From: Clostridiales bacterium DTU070
GTDB lineage: Bacteria; Bacillota; Clostridia; DSM-8532
DNA length: 64,000 nucleotides
Direction: 5' to 3'
Assembly: GCA_001513105.1 (NCBI GenBank)
Contig: LFSH01000034.1
Location: 1 to 64,000, forward strand
Below the pieces are notes generated by a model, which saw nothing but the letters and a program-made list of their open reading frames with translations, was not told the origin of the DNA and searched no databases. Numbering within the stretch: the first letter of the stretch is position 1; every line of letters begins with the position of its first letter. A program made the translations under genes and the position numbers. Below, piece by piece: positions 1-11,739 of this stretch.

Positions 1-2867
1 TCTGATTCTGTTCCGCGGTTGCCAAAGATATCGTATGCAACAACCCTGAACCAGTATTTGGTCAGAGGTTTCAAATTTTCTATACGCATTCCAAGGGTTG
101 TCGAGGTTCTGCCGTAATAAACGAATTCACCGTCTTCACTGTCTTTCCACTCAACCTCAAAGAAAGAAACATCCTGATCGGGTACATCATTCCAGCGTAA
201 AGTGATAACCGTTGTGGAAGGTGTTGCAGTAACATTGGTGACCTTCTGAGGCCCCTGTGTATCAACTGTATATGTGCGTTCAGGCTGGCCATTGCTTTCA
301 TTTCCTGATGAGTCCCTCGCAATTGCCCGTATTTTAACCATCTCCTGAACAGGGATATTGCCCAGTCTGAACACAGCTGTGCCATTAGTTTCAATGGTTT
401 CTGCACTGGTCCATGTTTTTCCGTCGTCCAGTGAATACTGCAAAGTAATGGATAATAGCTTGAGATTATCTTCTGCCCTTACTGTTATATTGGTATTCCT
501 GCCGATGACAGTACCGGACAGTGGTTCTATGCCAATTACAACCGGCGGTACAGAATCTTTTACCGCCATTGCTTCTGCAGTGTTTGAATACTCACTTTCC
601 TGATCAAACCTGTCACAGGCAGTAACTTTATAGAAATAGGTTTTATCGGGTTCAACGTTGTTATCGGTATAGTTTAAGTTTTTCAGGTTGGTTATGGTTG
701 CGATATGAGAATACGTACCATCTTCGCCTTGAGCCCTGTAAATCTTATAGCATTTAATATCGGCTTCCGGGCACGGGTCGAAGGTTAACCGGATAACTCC
801 TGAATCACCCTCTACGACAAGGTTTCCGGGAGCTGAAGGCGGAGTTCTGTCAACCTGGTACGATACAATAATGCTGTCTGAAGCGCCCGCTTCATCAAAA
901 ACAGTACACCTTACCATGTAATTTCCACTTGGTATAATGGTGAGATTCCAGCCTATATAATGCCATACCTCAGAGGAGTCCTGGTATGGGCCATTAACAG
1001 TACCTGTTATCCCGGTCCACAATTCACCGTCTTCCGAATACTCAAATTTTGCTGTTGGGCCAAGCGCATTCTGAGTATTGGCAAAATAAACGTATATACT
1101 TGTTGCTTTAGCGCCGCCGATTACTTGTCCGTTTACAGGATTTACCCTTGTTATATGTGGTGCTAAAGGAATAACCGTTATCTCTTCGCTTAACGGGGAT
1201 TTATTACCCGCTGCATCATACGCAAGGACAGAATACTTATAAGCCTTGCCAGTTTCAAGGTTTTCATCCTTATATGAATTTGTAGCCGAGGTTCCGACCA
1301 AAACTCCGTCCCTGTATATTTCATATCCTGTTACACTGACATTATCGGATGGAACACGCCATGTAAGTGAAACTGTTTTTGCGGTTTTAGATGACACATT
1401 TAAATTTGAAGGTGCCGCAGGAGGTTCGGTGTCAATTACCGTTAATACTACAAGTTCATTGCTTTTCTCCGACCGATTACCGGAGGTGTCATATGCTATA
1501 ACATAGTAAGTATATTCTGTATTTGGTAATAATCCTGAATCTGTATAAGTTGTAGCAGTCTGTGTTTTTATTCTGGTTCCGTTACGGTACAGCTCATATC
1601 CTGCTACTTCTATGTTATCTGAAGAGTCAAGCCATTTTAACACAATTTGCGTAGTGTTTTTTGATACAACATATAACTCAGGAGGGACAGGAGGCTCATT
1701 GTCGTATATAACTGAATTGCTCTGCTCTGACAGATTATTATACGCATCAACAGCCTTTACATAATATGTATATGTACCAGGGAAAATTTCGGTATCAACA
1801 AAGCTTGTACCATTTGAAAAGCCGACTTCCTCATCGTTTCTGAATACTTTGTAGCCTGCCAGCTTAACATTATCTGTTGAACCTGTCCAAACAAGTGTAA
1901 CAGACGATTCTGTTTTAGAAGATATTCTAAGGTTTTGAGGTACTGTTGGAGCTGTTGTGTCTTTTTCAGTTACAGCAATTACAATATTGCTGCTTTCTGA
2001 TTGATTCCGCATTATGTCGTAGGCAACAACGAAGTAAGCATACCCTGTATCAGGAGAAAGTCCTGTATCCATAAAACTGGTTGTAGTGGATGAACCAACA
2101 CGTATACCATCCCTGTAAACGTCATAACCTGCAACACCGACATTATCAGTTGATTCATCCCAGGATAAGCTGACCGTTGTTTCAGTTACTTTCGTAACTT
2201 CCAGGTTTGACGGTGCTGTTGGAGATTCTTCATCTACAGGTTCTTCAATCAATGTATTCCATACCGGTGTTCTGTTAAACCTATATCCTATGTCAATAGA
2301 TTTAGTAATTACAAGTATATTGAACCGGGATTCAGTTCTTTCGAAATTCACAGTCTGAAGACCTGTCCCGCTCAGTACCGTCGTATGTGTTCCTGTTGCA
2401 TAAAAGTTATTGTTATAATAACCATACCGCTGTATAAAGTCGCCCTTTACTTCAAGGATTCCTGCCGTCAGATATCCGTCATGGCTGTAATACGCCTGGG
2501 TGACAAAATCTCCTCCTACCTTTACATAGTCATCAGTATTTATCATCCTTAAGTAACCATTGCTCCGGGAATAACTTATGGTTCCGTCCGATGACTTGTT
2601 TTCGGTCTGAATTCGGTAGTCTCCATCTATCATTAACTGACCGCCGTTTATATATAACGTTCCGCCTGATTGTATTACATTTCCCTTAACTATTAAATCT
2701 TTTCCATTAAGGTCTAATGTTCCGCTTTTAATATAAAGGTCGCCTATGGTTTTGTCTTCAATAACAGTAAAATTTGATTCTATTATTGTATCTGTAATTA
2801 TGCTTACAGTATTGCTTTCCTTGGATTCATTTCCTGCCTCATCACTTGCTTGCGGCCACGGCAGCAA
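1..2867 (-). CDS. FN3-repeat secreted/surface protein, partial (3' end beyond the left window edge); 5' end not in frame with its apparent signal peptide
   Basis: Reverse-strand translation gives repeated FN3 units (e.g. ...SDEAGNESKESNTVSI..., TAPSNLEVTKVTETTVSLSWDESTDNVGVAGYDVYRDG..., TAPTVPQNLRISSKTESSVTLVWTGSTDNVKLAGYKVF...) plus a GTLDLNGKDLIVKGNVIQSGGTLYINGGQLMIDGDY beta-repeat segment. Codon phase at 2843 matches that at the left edge. Not in the ORF track because it is open at the edge. Confidence 0.85.
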   Translation of the reverse strand, partial: MLPWPQASDEAGNESKESNTVSIITDTIIESNFTVIEDKTIGDLYIKSGTLDLNGKDLIVKGNVIQSGGTLYINGGQLMIDGDYRIQTENKSSDGTISYSRSNGYLRMINTDDYVKVGGDFVTQAYYSHDGYLTAGILEVKGDFIQRYGYYNNNFYATGTHTTVLSGTGLQTVNFERTESRFNILVITKSIDIGYRFNRTPVWNTLIEEPVDEESPTAPSNLEVTKVTETTVSLSWDESTDNVGVAGYDVYRDGIRVGSSTTTSFMDTGLSPDTGYAYFVVAYDIMRNQSESSNIVIAVTEKDTTAPTVPQNLRISSKTESSVTLVWTGSTDNVKLAGYKVFRNDEEVGFSNGTSFVDTEIFPGTYTYYVKAVDAYNNLSEQSNSVIYDNEPPVPPELYVVSKNTTQIVLKWLDSSDNIEVAGYELYRNGTRIKTQTATTYTDSGLLPNTEYTYYVIAYDTSGNRSEKSNELVVLTVIDTEPPAAPSNLNVSSKTAKTVSLTWRVPSDNVSVTGYEIYRDGVLVGTSATNSYKDENLETGKAYKYSVLAYDAAGNKSPLSEEITVIPLAPHITRVNPVNGQVIGGAKATSIYVYFANTQNALGPTAKFEYSEDGELWTGITGTVNGPYQDSSEVWHYIGWNLTIIPSGNYMVRCTVFDEAGASDSIIVSYQVDRTPPSAPGNLVVEGDSGVIRLTFDPCPEADIKCYKIYRAQGEDGTYSHIATITNLKNLNYTDNNVEPDKTYFYKVTACDRFDQESEYSNTAEAMAVKDSVPPVVIGIEPLSGTVIGRNTNITVRAEDNLKLLSITLQYSLDDGKTWTSAETIETNGTAVFRLGNIPVQEMVKIRAIARDSSGNESNGQPERTYTVDTQGPQKVTNVTATPSTTVITLRWNDVPDQDVSFFEVEWKDSEDGEFVYYGRTSTTLGMRIENLKPLTKYWFRVVAYDIFGNRGTES

Positions 2868-2940
2868 CTATAATGACAGTCCACCACAAACATGCAAATG
2901 CAAACGGCCGGAAAAAGGATATATAATATTTTTCAGTCAT
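2842..2940 (-). pseudogene. Detached signal-peptide ORF (MTEKYYISFFRPFAFACLWWTVIIVAAVAASK*) probably belonging to the FN3 protein
   Basis: ATG preceded by AGGAGG at good spacing; hydrophobic signal-like peptide; TGA stop directly before the FN3 frame resumes one base out of phase. Confidence 0.6.
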
Positions 2941-3192
2941 TAAATGAATCCTCCTTTTTTGCACAGCAATTGCCTTTACTGTTTATTACGCCAAATGGTG
3001 ATAATTATTTATACGTTTCTGCAAATTGCCTATTAAATATAGGTAAAATTGTTTAATATTAGTTTATCATGTTTTTTAATTACTTGCAAATACATTCCAG
3101 CTTTATGGTTTAGCTGTTACTATTTGAAAAAGATACTAACTGAAACTTCGCAAAAACCCTTTTGGATAATAAGCCTAAACCATTTTGGGATT

Positions 3193-3219
3193 AAAAAAAG
3201 CACCGTATTACCGGTGCCT
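3193..3219 (-). terminator. Rho-independent terminator downstream of metK
   Basis: Minus strand GGCACCG-GTAATA-CGGTGC followed by TTTTTTT. Confidence 0.8.
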
Positions 3220-3360
3220 TTCCTGTTTCGTTGCAAAGCATAGTTTGCAGTTCTTTACCTTTAGTTTCAGACTAAAATGAGGAATGATTTCACCCGGGAA
3301 CGATTCTGTCGGAGATGACAGAACCGCCCCGGCTTCCTGATGCTCCCCCCCTGTTTTTGC

Positions 3361-4509
3361 TTAGTACAATATTTTAGAAAGATCGGTACGTTCCCAGGGC
3401 ATGTTAACTGCATTGCTGCCAAAATGGCCATAGCAGGAAACTGCTGAAAACATCGGGTTATTTAACCCAAACCTTCTTATAATTGCAGTGAGGCGCAGAT
3501 CCAAGTTCTTCAAAACATGCCTGCAAAGATCTTCATCAGGCATCTTTCCTGTACCGAAGGTGTCCACCATAACTGCGATTGGTTCTGTGAGACCAATTGC
3601 ATAACTCAGCTGAACCTCGCACTTGTCTGCGAGACCTGCGGCTACAATGTTTTTTGCTATGTACCGTGCCATATATGTCCCACTGCGATCTGCTTTTGAT
3701 GCGTCTTTCCCCGAAAGCGAACCGCCGCCGCACCTTGAATAACCTCCGTAGGTATCGGATACCGTTTTCCTTCCTGTTAATCCTGAATCGCCTGCAGGGC
3801 CACCCGTTACGAATCTTCCGGCAGGATTCACAAAAATCTGTGTATCCTCATCTATTAAGTATTCAGGTATAACAGGATATATTACATGTTTTGTCACTTC
3901 ATTGCGAAGCGTCTCAGTCTTTACTTTGTCCCTGTGCTGACAGGATAAAACAACAGCAGATACTCTCGAAGGGGTACCATTTTCATACTCCACAGTCACC
4001 TGTGATTTACCGTCGGGCAGCAGGTAGGGCAGTTCTCCGGTTATTCGTGTTTGTTCAAGGCGCTTTGTAAGAGCATGAGCAAGTTCAATTGGAAGCGGCA
4101 TGAGACATTCGGTTTCCCTGCAGGCGAAACCAACCATAATACCCTGATCACCTGCGCCCATATCCAATATATCCTGTTTCCTCATTAAAGCAGCAGCTAT
4201 ATCCGGCGATTGTTCGTGAAAATATACACGGACAGCACAGGTATCTGCATCAAACCCCCGTCCGTGTTCGGTATATCCGATTTCTCTGATAACTTTCCTG
4301 GCTGTTCCTTCATAATCAACCTCGGCAGTTGTCGTAATTTCACCGAAAATGTGTACCTGGTCCACCGTACATGTAACCTCACAGGCTACATGCGCCTGCG
4401 GGTCCTGTACAAGTATTTCATCCAGTATCCGGTCGGCAATCTGGTCGCAAATCTTGTCCGGATGACCCCTTGTTACAGATTCTGATGTAAAGTACCTTTT
4501 CATTGGCAA
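3361..4509 (-). CDS. metK: S-adenosylmethionine synthase (divergent form)
   Basis: TSESVTRGHPDKICDQIADRILD, GAGDQGIMVGFA, GPAGDSGLTGRK..DTYGGYSRCGGGSLSGKD, YIAKNIVAAGLADKCEVQLSYAIG. Confidence 0.93.
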   Translation of the reverse strand: MPMKRYFTSESVTRGHPDKICDQIADRILDEILVQDPQAHVACEVTCTVDQVHIFGEITTTAEVDYEGTARKVIREIGYTEHGRGFDADTCAVRVYFHEQSPDIAAALMRKQDILDMGAGDQGIMVGFACRETECLMPLPIELAHALTKRLEQTRITGELPYLLPDGKSQVTVEYENGTPSRVSAVVLSCQHRDKVKTETLRNEVTKHVIYPVIPEYLIDEDTQIFVNPAGRFVTGGPAGDSGLTGRKTVSDTYGGYSRCGGGSLSGKDASKADRSGTYMARYIAKNIVAAGLADKCEVQLSYAIGLTEPIAVMVDTFGTGKMPDEDLCRHVLKNLDLRLTAIIRRFGLNNPMFSAVSCYGHFGSNAVNMPWERTDLSKILY

Positions 4510-4518
4510 TCCCCTGCC

Positions 4519-5904
4519 TTACACAGCTTCCTTATGAGGTTTCATTTTCCCTCTTGTAATAGGCTTGCGCGGGAACTGCTTCCACAATTGATCAGCAACG
4601 GGAGCCCATTTTTCCGCCCTTTCCACACATTTATTGCAGTAGTCACTGGCTTTCTCAGGGCACTTCAGATCTGTGGATTTTGCCCCTGTTTTTTTAACCA
4701 TTTCGGTTAATTTTCCGGGGTTGTCAAGAACAGGGCATGGCCTTAACATATTATCATTAAACGGCTGCCCGGCCCGGTAGGCTTTGAAGAACGGAGACTG
4801 GTATGCTTCAAGCAGCGTTTTCTCCCTGATATTGGAGTCGGAATAATGTATGAATGCACAGGGTTCTATATCTCCGTTTGCATTTATATGGATGTACGCT
4901 CTTCCCGCTGCAATGCAGCCGCCGACAAACTCGCCGTCATTCCAGAAATCCATGGTGAATATCGGTTTTTCCTTCCTGAACTTACGAACCTGGTGATACA
5001 TGAATTTACGCTGTTCTGCGGTAACCATCAGTTCTGGAACCGCATCAGCGCCTATTGGCATATATGTAAACAGCCATGCGAACTTGGCACCGCGTTCAAT
5101 CATTTCATCAAAAAACTCGTCACTGCCTATAACCTCGACATTTTTGCTGGTATAGCAGCATGATATGCCAAATCCCAGTTTGTGTTCCTTCAGTATTTTC
5201 ATTGCCCGTATTATCGCCTGGTAAGTACCTTTGCCCCGCCTGAAATCGGTAGCTTCCTCAAAACCTTCAACGCTTATGCATGGCACGAAGTTCTTAACCC
5301 TGAGCATTTCCTCAGCAAAAGCATCATCAATAAGCGTACCGTTTGTAAAAGCAAGGAATGCACAGTCTTTATGCTTCTCGCACAGTTTTATAATGTCGGC
5401 CTTCCGGATAAGCGGCTCACCGCCTGAATAAATGTAAACATATGTACCGTGTTCCTTACCCTGGTTAATAATACTGTCAAGTTCTTCGAATGTCAGGTTC
5501 AGCCTGTTTCCGTACTGGGCAGCCCAGCATCCGGTACATTTAAGGTTGCATGCCGATGTAGGATCCATTAGGATTGCCCATGGAATATTGCAGTTGTATT
5601 TCTCCATATATTCAATCTGGATTGGTGTTCCAATCATCGAGCCATTTACGACAAAGTTTTCAAACAGGACTTTACGCTGTCCCGGATCAATATCGGTCCA
5701 TAAGCTCCTAATCAATTTAGACCAGTTACTGTCAGGGTCCGAGACAGCTTCTTTTACTGCGGTAACAGGACCTGTAACTCCTTTTCCCTTATCATGTTCG
5801 AGCAGCCAGTCCAGTATTTTAGGAATATTCGTGGAGGGATCCCTGTCAAGGTAACTGTAAACGGCCTTCATTCCCAACCTTTTTACCGTATCTGATACGT
5901 TCAT
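4519..5904 (-). CDS. Radical SAM protein
   Basis: MDPTSACNLKCTGCW (CxxxCxxC), YIYSGGEPL, Cys-rich C-terminal part (CPVL...CPEKASDYCNKC). Confidence 0.92.
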   Translation of the reverse strand: MNVSDTVKRLGMKAVYSYLDRDPSTNIPKILDWLLEHDKGKGVTGPVTAVKEAVSDPDSNWSKLIRSLWTDIDPGQRKVLFENFVVNGSMIGTPIQIEYMEKYNCNIPWAILMDPTSACNLKCTGCWAAQYGNRLNLTFEELDSIINQGKEHGTYVYIYSGGEPLIRKADIIKLCEKHKDCAFLAFTNGTLIDDAFAEEMLRVKNFVPCISVEGFEEATDFRRGKGTYQAIIRAMKILKEHKLGFGISCCYTSKNVEVIGSDEFFDEMIERGAKFAWLFTYMPIGADAVPELMVTAEQRKFMYHQVRKFRKEKPIFTMDFWNDGEFVGGCIAAGRAYIHINANGDIEPCAFIHYSDSNIREKTLLEAYQSPFFKAYRAGQPFNDNMLRPCPVLDNPGKLTEMVKKTGAKSTDLKCPEKASDYCNKCVERAEKWAPVADQLWKQFPRKPITRGKMKPHKEAV

Positions 5905-5970
5905 ACAGATTACCTCCTATGATCTATTCTCAGCTTAAGTTTATAAAGGCACGCAATTATACTCAACGGA

Positions 5971-6010
5971 CAAAAAAGCGACTCTGTTCGATTTTTGAAC
6001 AAAGTCGCCC
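5971..6010 (-). terminator. Rho-independent terminator between the TetR gene and the radical SAM gene
   Basis: Minus strand GCGACTTTGTTC-loop-GAACAGAGTCGC followed by TTTTTT. Confidence 0.75.
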
Positions 6011-6033
6011 TTTTGTCTGATTTTTGTATAAGT

Positions 6034-6642
6034 TTATTGGTTTGTCCTGTTCTTAGGGGAATTATTGTTTTTATCCGAGCAGTTCTTAAGCGCAAGCTGT
6101 ATGTTTCCGTCTATAATGGTATTCAGCCTGTCTATGAAATCCTCTATATCGGGTTTCATATCACTCCAGAGAAACTTCAGAAAAAATCCTGTAAATGCGT
6201 ACTGGTAGAACTCGGATACGAACCTGATGTCTTCATCGGTCACATTCAGCCCTTCAGCCTCTTTTTTAACCAGTTCGTACATATGCTTGTTGGTGGAATC
6301 AAAAACATACCGTTCCAGCTGATCCCTGTTCAGAGAGTTGAAGATATGGTATACAATCTGCCTGTTTTCAGTCACCATCTGTAAAACATCCCTGAGCATA
6401 TTCTGCCAGGACTCATTGGTGTTGGCTTCTATTACCCTTTCCAGTTCCTCTTTGAAGAACGATTCCAACAGATCATAGATGTCGCGGAAATGATAGTAGA
6501 AAGTGTTTCTGTTAATCTCGCATTTTTCAATTATATTTGTTACGGTAATCTTGTCCAGCGGTGTTTTTTCAAGCATCTCACGGAACGTTTGAATTATTGC
6601 TTTCCTGGTAAAACGCGCCATTACTTTTCTCCTTTTCTGCAT
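6034..6642 (-). CDS. TetR/AcrR family transcriptional regulator (start may be the internal Met at about 6621)
   Basis: N-terminal HTH FTRKAIIQTFREMLEKTPLDKITVTNIIEKCEINRNTFYYHFRDIYDLLESFF. Confidence 0.9.
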   Translation of the reverse strand: MQKRRKVMARFTRKAIIQTFREMLEKTPLDKITVTNIIEKCEINRNTFYYHFRDIYDLLESFFKEELERVIEANTNESWQNMLRDVLQMVTENRQIVYHIFNSLNRDQLERYVFDSTNKHMYELVKKEAEGLNVTDEDIRFVSEFYQYAFTGFFLKFLWSDMKPDIEDFIDRLNTIIDGNIQLALKNCSDKNNNSPKNRTNQ

Positions 6643-6812
6643 GGAACAAATAAACGATTTCCCCGCTTACTGCATGCGTACACTGATACTTTTCAATAAA
6701 AATACCTGGTCCTGTTGTATACCGAATTACCGGTAAACCATATTGCAATAAGCAGGTTCTGCGTTATGCAAAACCTGCCATTGCATGATTAAGCAAAATA
6801 TTTACGGAGGTG

Positions 6813-8739
<1,927 letters not shown>

Positions 8740-8803
8740 TCAACTCCTTCTAATATTAGTTATTGATGTGATATTAAAGAACCAACAGAAATTTTCTTTA
8801 ATT

Positions 8804-8830
8804 TTAGCACTCACCTATAACGAGTGCTAA
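8804..8830. promoter_or_regulatory. CIRCE element (HrcA operator) upstream of groES-groEL
   Basis: TTAGCACTC-N9-GAGTGCTAA, perfect match to the CIRCE consensus. Confidence 0.97.
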
Positions 8831-9071
8831 CAATAATAATTTAATTCTATTGGATTATATAGTCAATTAATTACGGGCATGAATAACCGGGTTTACAGGC
8901 TAATATCCGGCGTTTATGCAAAATATCTTTTGTTTGCTCAATAAAGCTCTGTTTTATCCAATAATTGCTGTTAAACTCCATTTGTTGCTAAAACCAATCC
9001 GGCTGTTTATACTTGTATTATGAAACTATATCCACCGCGCGTTATCCTGGTATAAAACGGGAGAGATTACG

Positions 9072-9785
9072 TTGCAGAGGAAAATAAAAAGAAGGGGCTT
9101 TGACCCCAATGATTTTAAATGGTTTTCAGACGAAGCCGTCGCAAAACTTAAAAAAGCGCAGGACGAAGTCCAATGGCTTCTTGACAGGGGGTTTAAATTT
9201 GACTCCGTGATTACATTTGTCTGCAACCACTACCTGCTCTCGTCAAGGCAGAGGCTTGCCCTTCAGAGGTCGGCTTCAGGTTCTGTAAAGTTTGAAAAAA
9301 GGAAAAACACAATGCTGCCTCTCGAAGCAGCCAGGGACGGGTGTATTTATATTGACGGATTCAACCTGGTCATTACTCTCGAGGTTGCCCTTTCGGGAAG
9401 CCCCGTATTTCTTGGAAGGGACGGCGTTATAAGGGATCTTGCGGGGCTTCGCGGAACGTATAGACTGATAGATAAGACAGAAACGGCCTTGAACCTGATC
9501 GGAAAATGTTTAAATGACCTTTCGGTTCCTGCAGTGATGTTCTTCCTTGATTCCCCTGTTTCCAACTCCGGCAGGCTTGGAAGCAAAATACTTGAATGCT
9601 CATATGACTGGAATATCCCTGTTGAAGTGGAAATTGTGCCAAACGCTGATGTTATCCTTTCGGGAATGAACAGGATTGTAACTTCCGATGCGATAATCCT
9701 TGACTCTTGCACAGGCTGGTTCAACCTTGGAAGAAAAATAATCGAGGATTATATAAGTTACGCATGGGTTGTGGATTTGACCTAA
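9072..9785 (+). CDS. DUF434 domain-containing protein
   Basis: RGFDPNDFKWFSDEAVAKLKKAQDEVQWLLDRGF... and DGFNLVITLEVALSGSPVFLGRDG... recognised as DUF434. Confidence 0.8.
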   Translation: MQRKIKRRGFDPNDFKWFSDEAVAKLKKAQDEVQWLLDRGFKFDSVITFVCNHYLLSSRQRLALQRSASGSVKFEKRKNTMLPLEAARDGCIYIDGFNLVITLEVALSGSPVFLGRDGVIRDLAGLRGTYRLIDKTETALNLIGKCLNDLSVPAVMFFLDSPVSNSGRLGSKILECSYDWNIPVEVEIVPNADVILSGMNRIVTSDAIILDSCTGWFNLGRKIIEDYISYAWVVDLT

Positions 9786-9812
9786 AACAGCTCAGTGCCG
9801 GAAATTTCTATA

Positions 9813-10430
9813 TTACAAAATGTTTTTATAGTAGAAAATCGCAAGCTGTGTCCTGCCGCGCAGATTCAGTTTTTCAAGAATAATGCTTATGTAATTCCTT
9901 ACCGTGCCCTCGCTCAAATAAAGGATTCGGGATATTTCCCTGTTCGACAGCCCGTCGGCCACATGTTTGATTATCGCCATTTCCTTCTCATTCAGGCCGT
10001 ACTTCTCCAAAACATTTTCCTTCCTGGATATATGGGGTATTTTACTGATGATTTCGTCGCCAAACACCCTCTGGCCCATATATACAGCCTTGACCGACGG
10101 TATTATGCTTTCATAATTCTGTTTCAGAATATACCCCTTTGCACCAATCTGAAAGGCCCTTGTGATATATTCGTCATCCGAAAAGGTGGTAAGGAAAAGC
10201 ACCTTTGCATCCTTATCCTCCGCTATTATTTCTTCGGCAGCGTCTATCCCGCTCATACCCTCCATCCTGATATCTATAAGAAGAATATCAGGCCTGTGCT
10301 TTCTATACAGTTCCACGGCCTGCCAGCCGCTGTTCCCTGTCGCTGTAACTTCAATCTCCTTATCCGATTTCAGTATTGTTTTAAGGGAGGAAGTAACCAG
10401 CCTGTCATCATCAACAACCAGTATTCTCAT
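9813..10430 (-). CDS. NarL/LuxR-family response regulator (LnrK-like)
   Basis: Receiver MRILVVDDDRLV...ILLIDIRMEGMSGIDAAEEI; C-terminal LuxR HTH GLSNREISRILYLSEGTVRNYISIILEKLNLRGRTQLAI. Confidence 0.93.
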   Translation of the reverse strand: MRILVVDDDRLVTSSLKTILKSDKEIEVTATGNSGWQAVELYRKHRPDILLIDIRMEGMSGIDAAEEIIAEDKDAKVLFLTTFSDDEYITRAFQIGAKGYILKQNYESIIPSVKAVYMGQRVFGDEIISKIPHISRKENVLEKYGLNEKEMAIIKHVADGLSNREISRILYLSEGTVRNYISIILEKLNLRGRTQLAIFYYKNIL

Positions 10431-10441
10431 ACTGCACCTCT

Positions 10442-11572
10442 CTATGCAACATCTTTTTTAGGGATTGAAATAAATATCTCGAAACCGTTGTCAGTATTTA
10501 TATTAATATTGCCTCCGAAGGAGTTCACCCTGTCGATCATGTTTGTAAGCCCGAGGCCCTTTTCAAAACTTTGGACTTTCCCGTTATCCTTTATGATTAA
10601 CTGGTAAATGGCCGGATGTTCATTGAACGCTATTGTTACTTTTGATGCATTCGAATGCCTTATCACGTTCGCCAGTGCTTCCTTTACTATTGAAACAAAC
10701 GTGTATTTCAGCTTTTTATCCGGATTGGTGTTTATATTGTAATAATAATCCACTTCACAGAAAGTGAACTTCTTTATCAGCTCCCTTACCTGGATATCAA
10801 GATCCACCGACTCTTCATACACTTTATGTACGCTCGTTCTGATGCTGGTCATCGCCTGGTTCAGGGTTTCGTTCAGTTCTTTCAGGTGTTTTGCCACCTG
10901 TTCGTCCCTGTTTACAGTCATAAGCGCTCCTGACTGCAAAATGGCACTTGACAGCAAATGCCCGACGTTGTCATGAATATCCCGTGCGATGCGGTTTCGT
11001 TCATTCAGTGTTGCAAGGTACAGCTCATTGTCCTGCTTTTCAAGCAAATCCGCATTCTGCTTTTTCAGTTTTATAGACATCTCCCGGGCATCATCAAGAA
11101 GTTCGTTAAGTTTTTTATGAAGCCTTTCCTGCGAATTAATGCGATACCCTATTACAATACAAAGGATTATCATTACCGTGACCATATAAAAAAGCTGGAC
11201 TGACGAAGAACCGAAAAAACAAACAAGGGGTACGACAGTGAAGATATTAAAATACGGAAACCTGCCGAACATCATGTCGTAAGCCGTCAATGGCAGGAAA
11301 ACAGCGGCCTCTGGCAAAAAGCAGCAAAAAACTGAAAAGCCTGAGAACAGTAAAAGCCTTATATAATTATTGTCGAAGTAGCTCAGCAAGCCGCTGATAA
11401 TAACAGGTACAAGCACTACAGCCACATTAATGCTGAAGTCCGGCTGGCCGAGGTACAGGATCAGGCAGCATATGAAAATAATTGTTTTTTCCAGTAGACT
11501 TGCATATTTAAACATTTTCACTACCCGCCGTTTTTTGGGGAATGGTATGAAAGGCTTCCCTGTGGAAGCCAT
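10442..11572 (-). CDS. Sensor histidine kinase, HisKA_3 type (LnrJ-like)
   Basis: N-terminal TM segments; H-box NERNRIARDIHDNVGHLLSSAI; ATPase VKEALANVIRHSNASKVTI...GLGLTNMIDRV. Confidence 0.92.
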   Translation of the reverse strand: MASTGKPFIPFPKKRRVVKMFKYASLLEKTIIFICCLILYLGQPDFSINVAVVLVPVIISGLLSYFDNNYIRLLLFSGFSVFCCFLPEAAVFLPLTAYDMMFGRFPYFNIFTVVPLVCFFGSSSVQLFYMVTVMIILCIVIGYRINSQERLHKKLNELLDDAREMSIKLKKQNADLLEKQDNELYLATLNERNRIARDIHDNVGHLLSSAILQSGALMTVNRDEQVAKHLKELNETLNQAMTSIRTSVHKVYEESVDLDIQVRELIKKFTFCEVDYYYNINTNPDKKLKYTFVSIVKEALANVIRHSNASKVTIAFNEHPAIYQLIIKDNGKVQSFEKGLGLTNMIDRVNSFGGNININTDNGFEIFISIPKKDVA

Positions 11573-11626
11573 TTTATCATATTCCCGGCAATTTGTATAT
11601 TATGGAAGAAACAGTTTTTCATATCA

Positions 11627-11652
11627 TGACATTTGTCACACCGGTTTGTGAC
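11627..11652. promoter_or_regulatory. Overlapping inverted repeats between the divergent TCS and ABC transporter, possible response-regulator operator
   Basis: TGACA-TT-TGTCA (11627-11638) overlapping GTCACA-N6-TGTGAC (11635-11652). Confidence 0.5.
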
Positions 11653-11739
11653 TGTATTCACTTAAAAATGAAACCGCCAGGAAATACAATTAAGTCAGTG
11701 AATAAGGTATATGGATAAAAAGGTATGGAGGTCTGAAAA

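Noticed and set aside
1246-1506. Plus-strand ORF antisense to the FN3 gene
   Set aside because: Opposite strand of a clear FN3 reading frame, no independent signals.
1-2840. Periodic similarity in the first 2.8 kb, considered as a DNA repeat or CRISPR-like array
   Set aside because: The periodicity is protein-level FN3 domain repetition (roughly 90 codons); no short direct repeats with unique spacers.
5910-6095. 61-aa minus-strand ORF between the radical SAM and TetR genes
   Set aside because: Overlaps the terminator hairpin and the TetR 3' end in another frame; not credible as a gene.
9795-10607. Plus-strand 270-aa ORF
   Set aside because: Antisense to a clear response regulator gene; no family resemblance.
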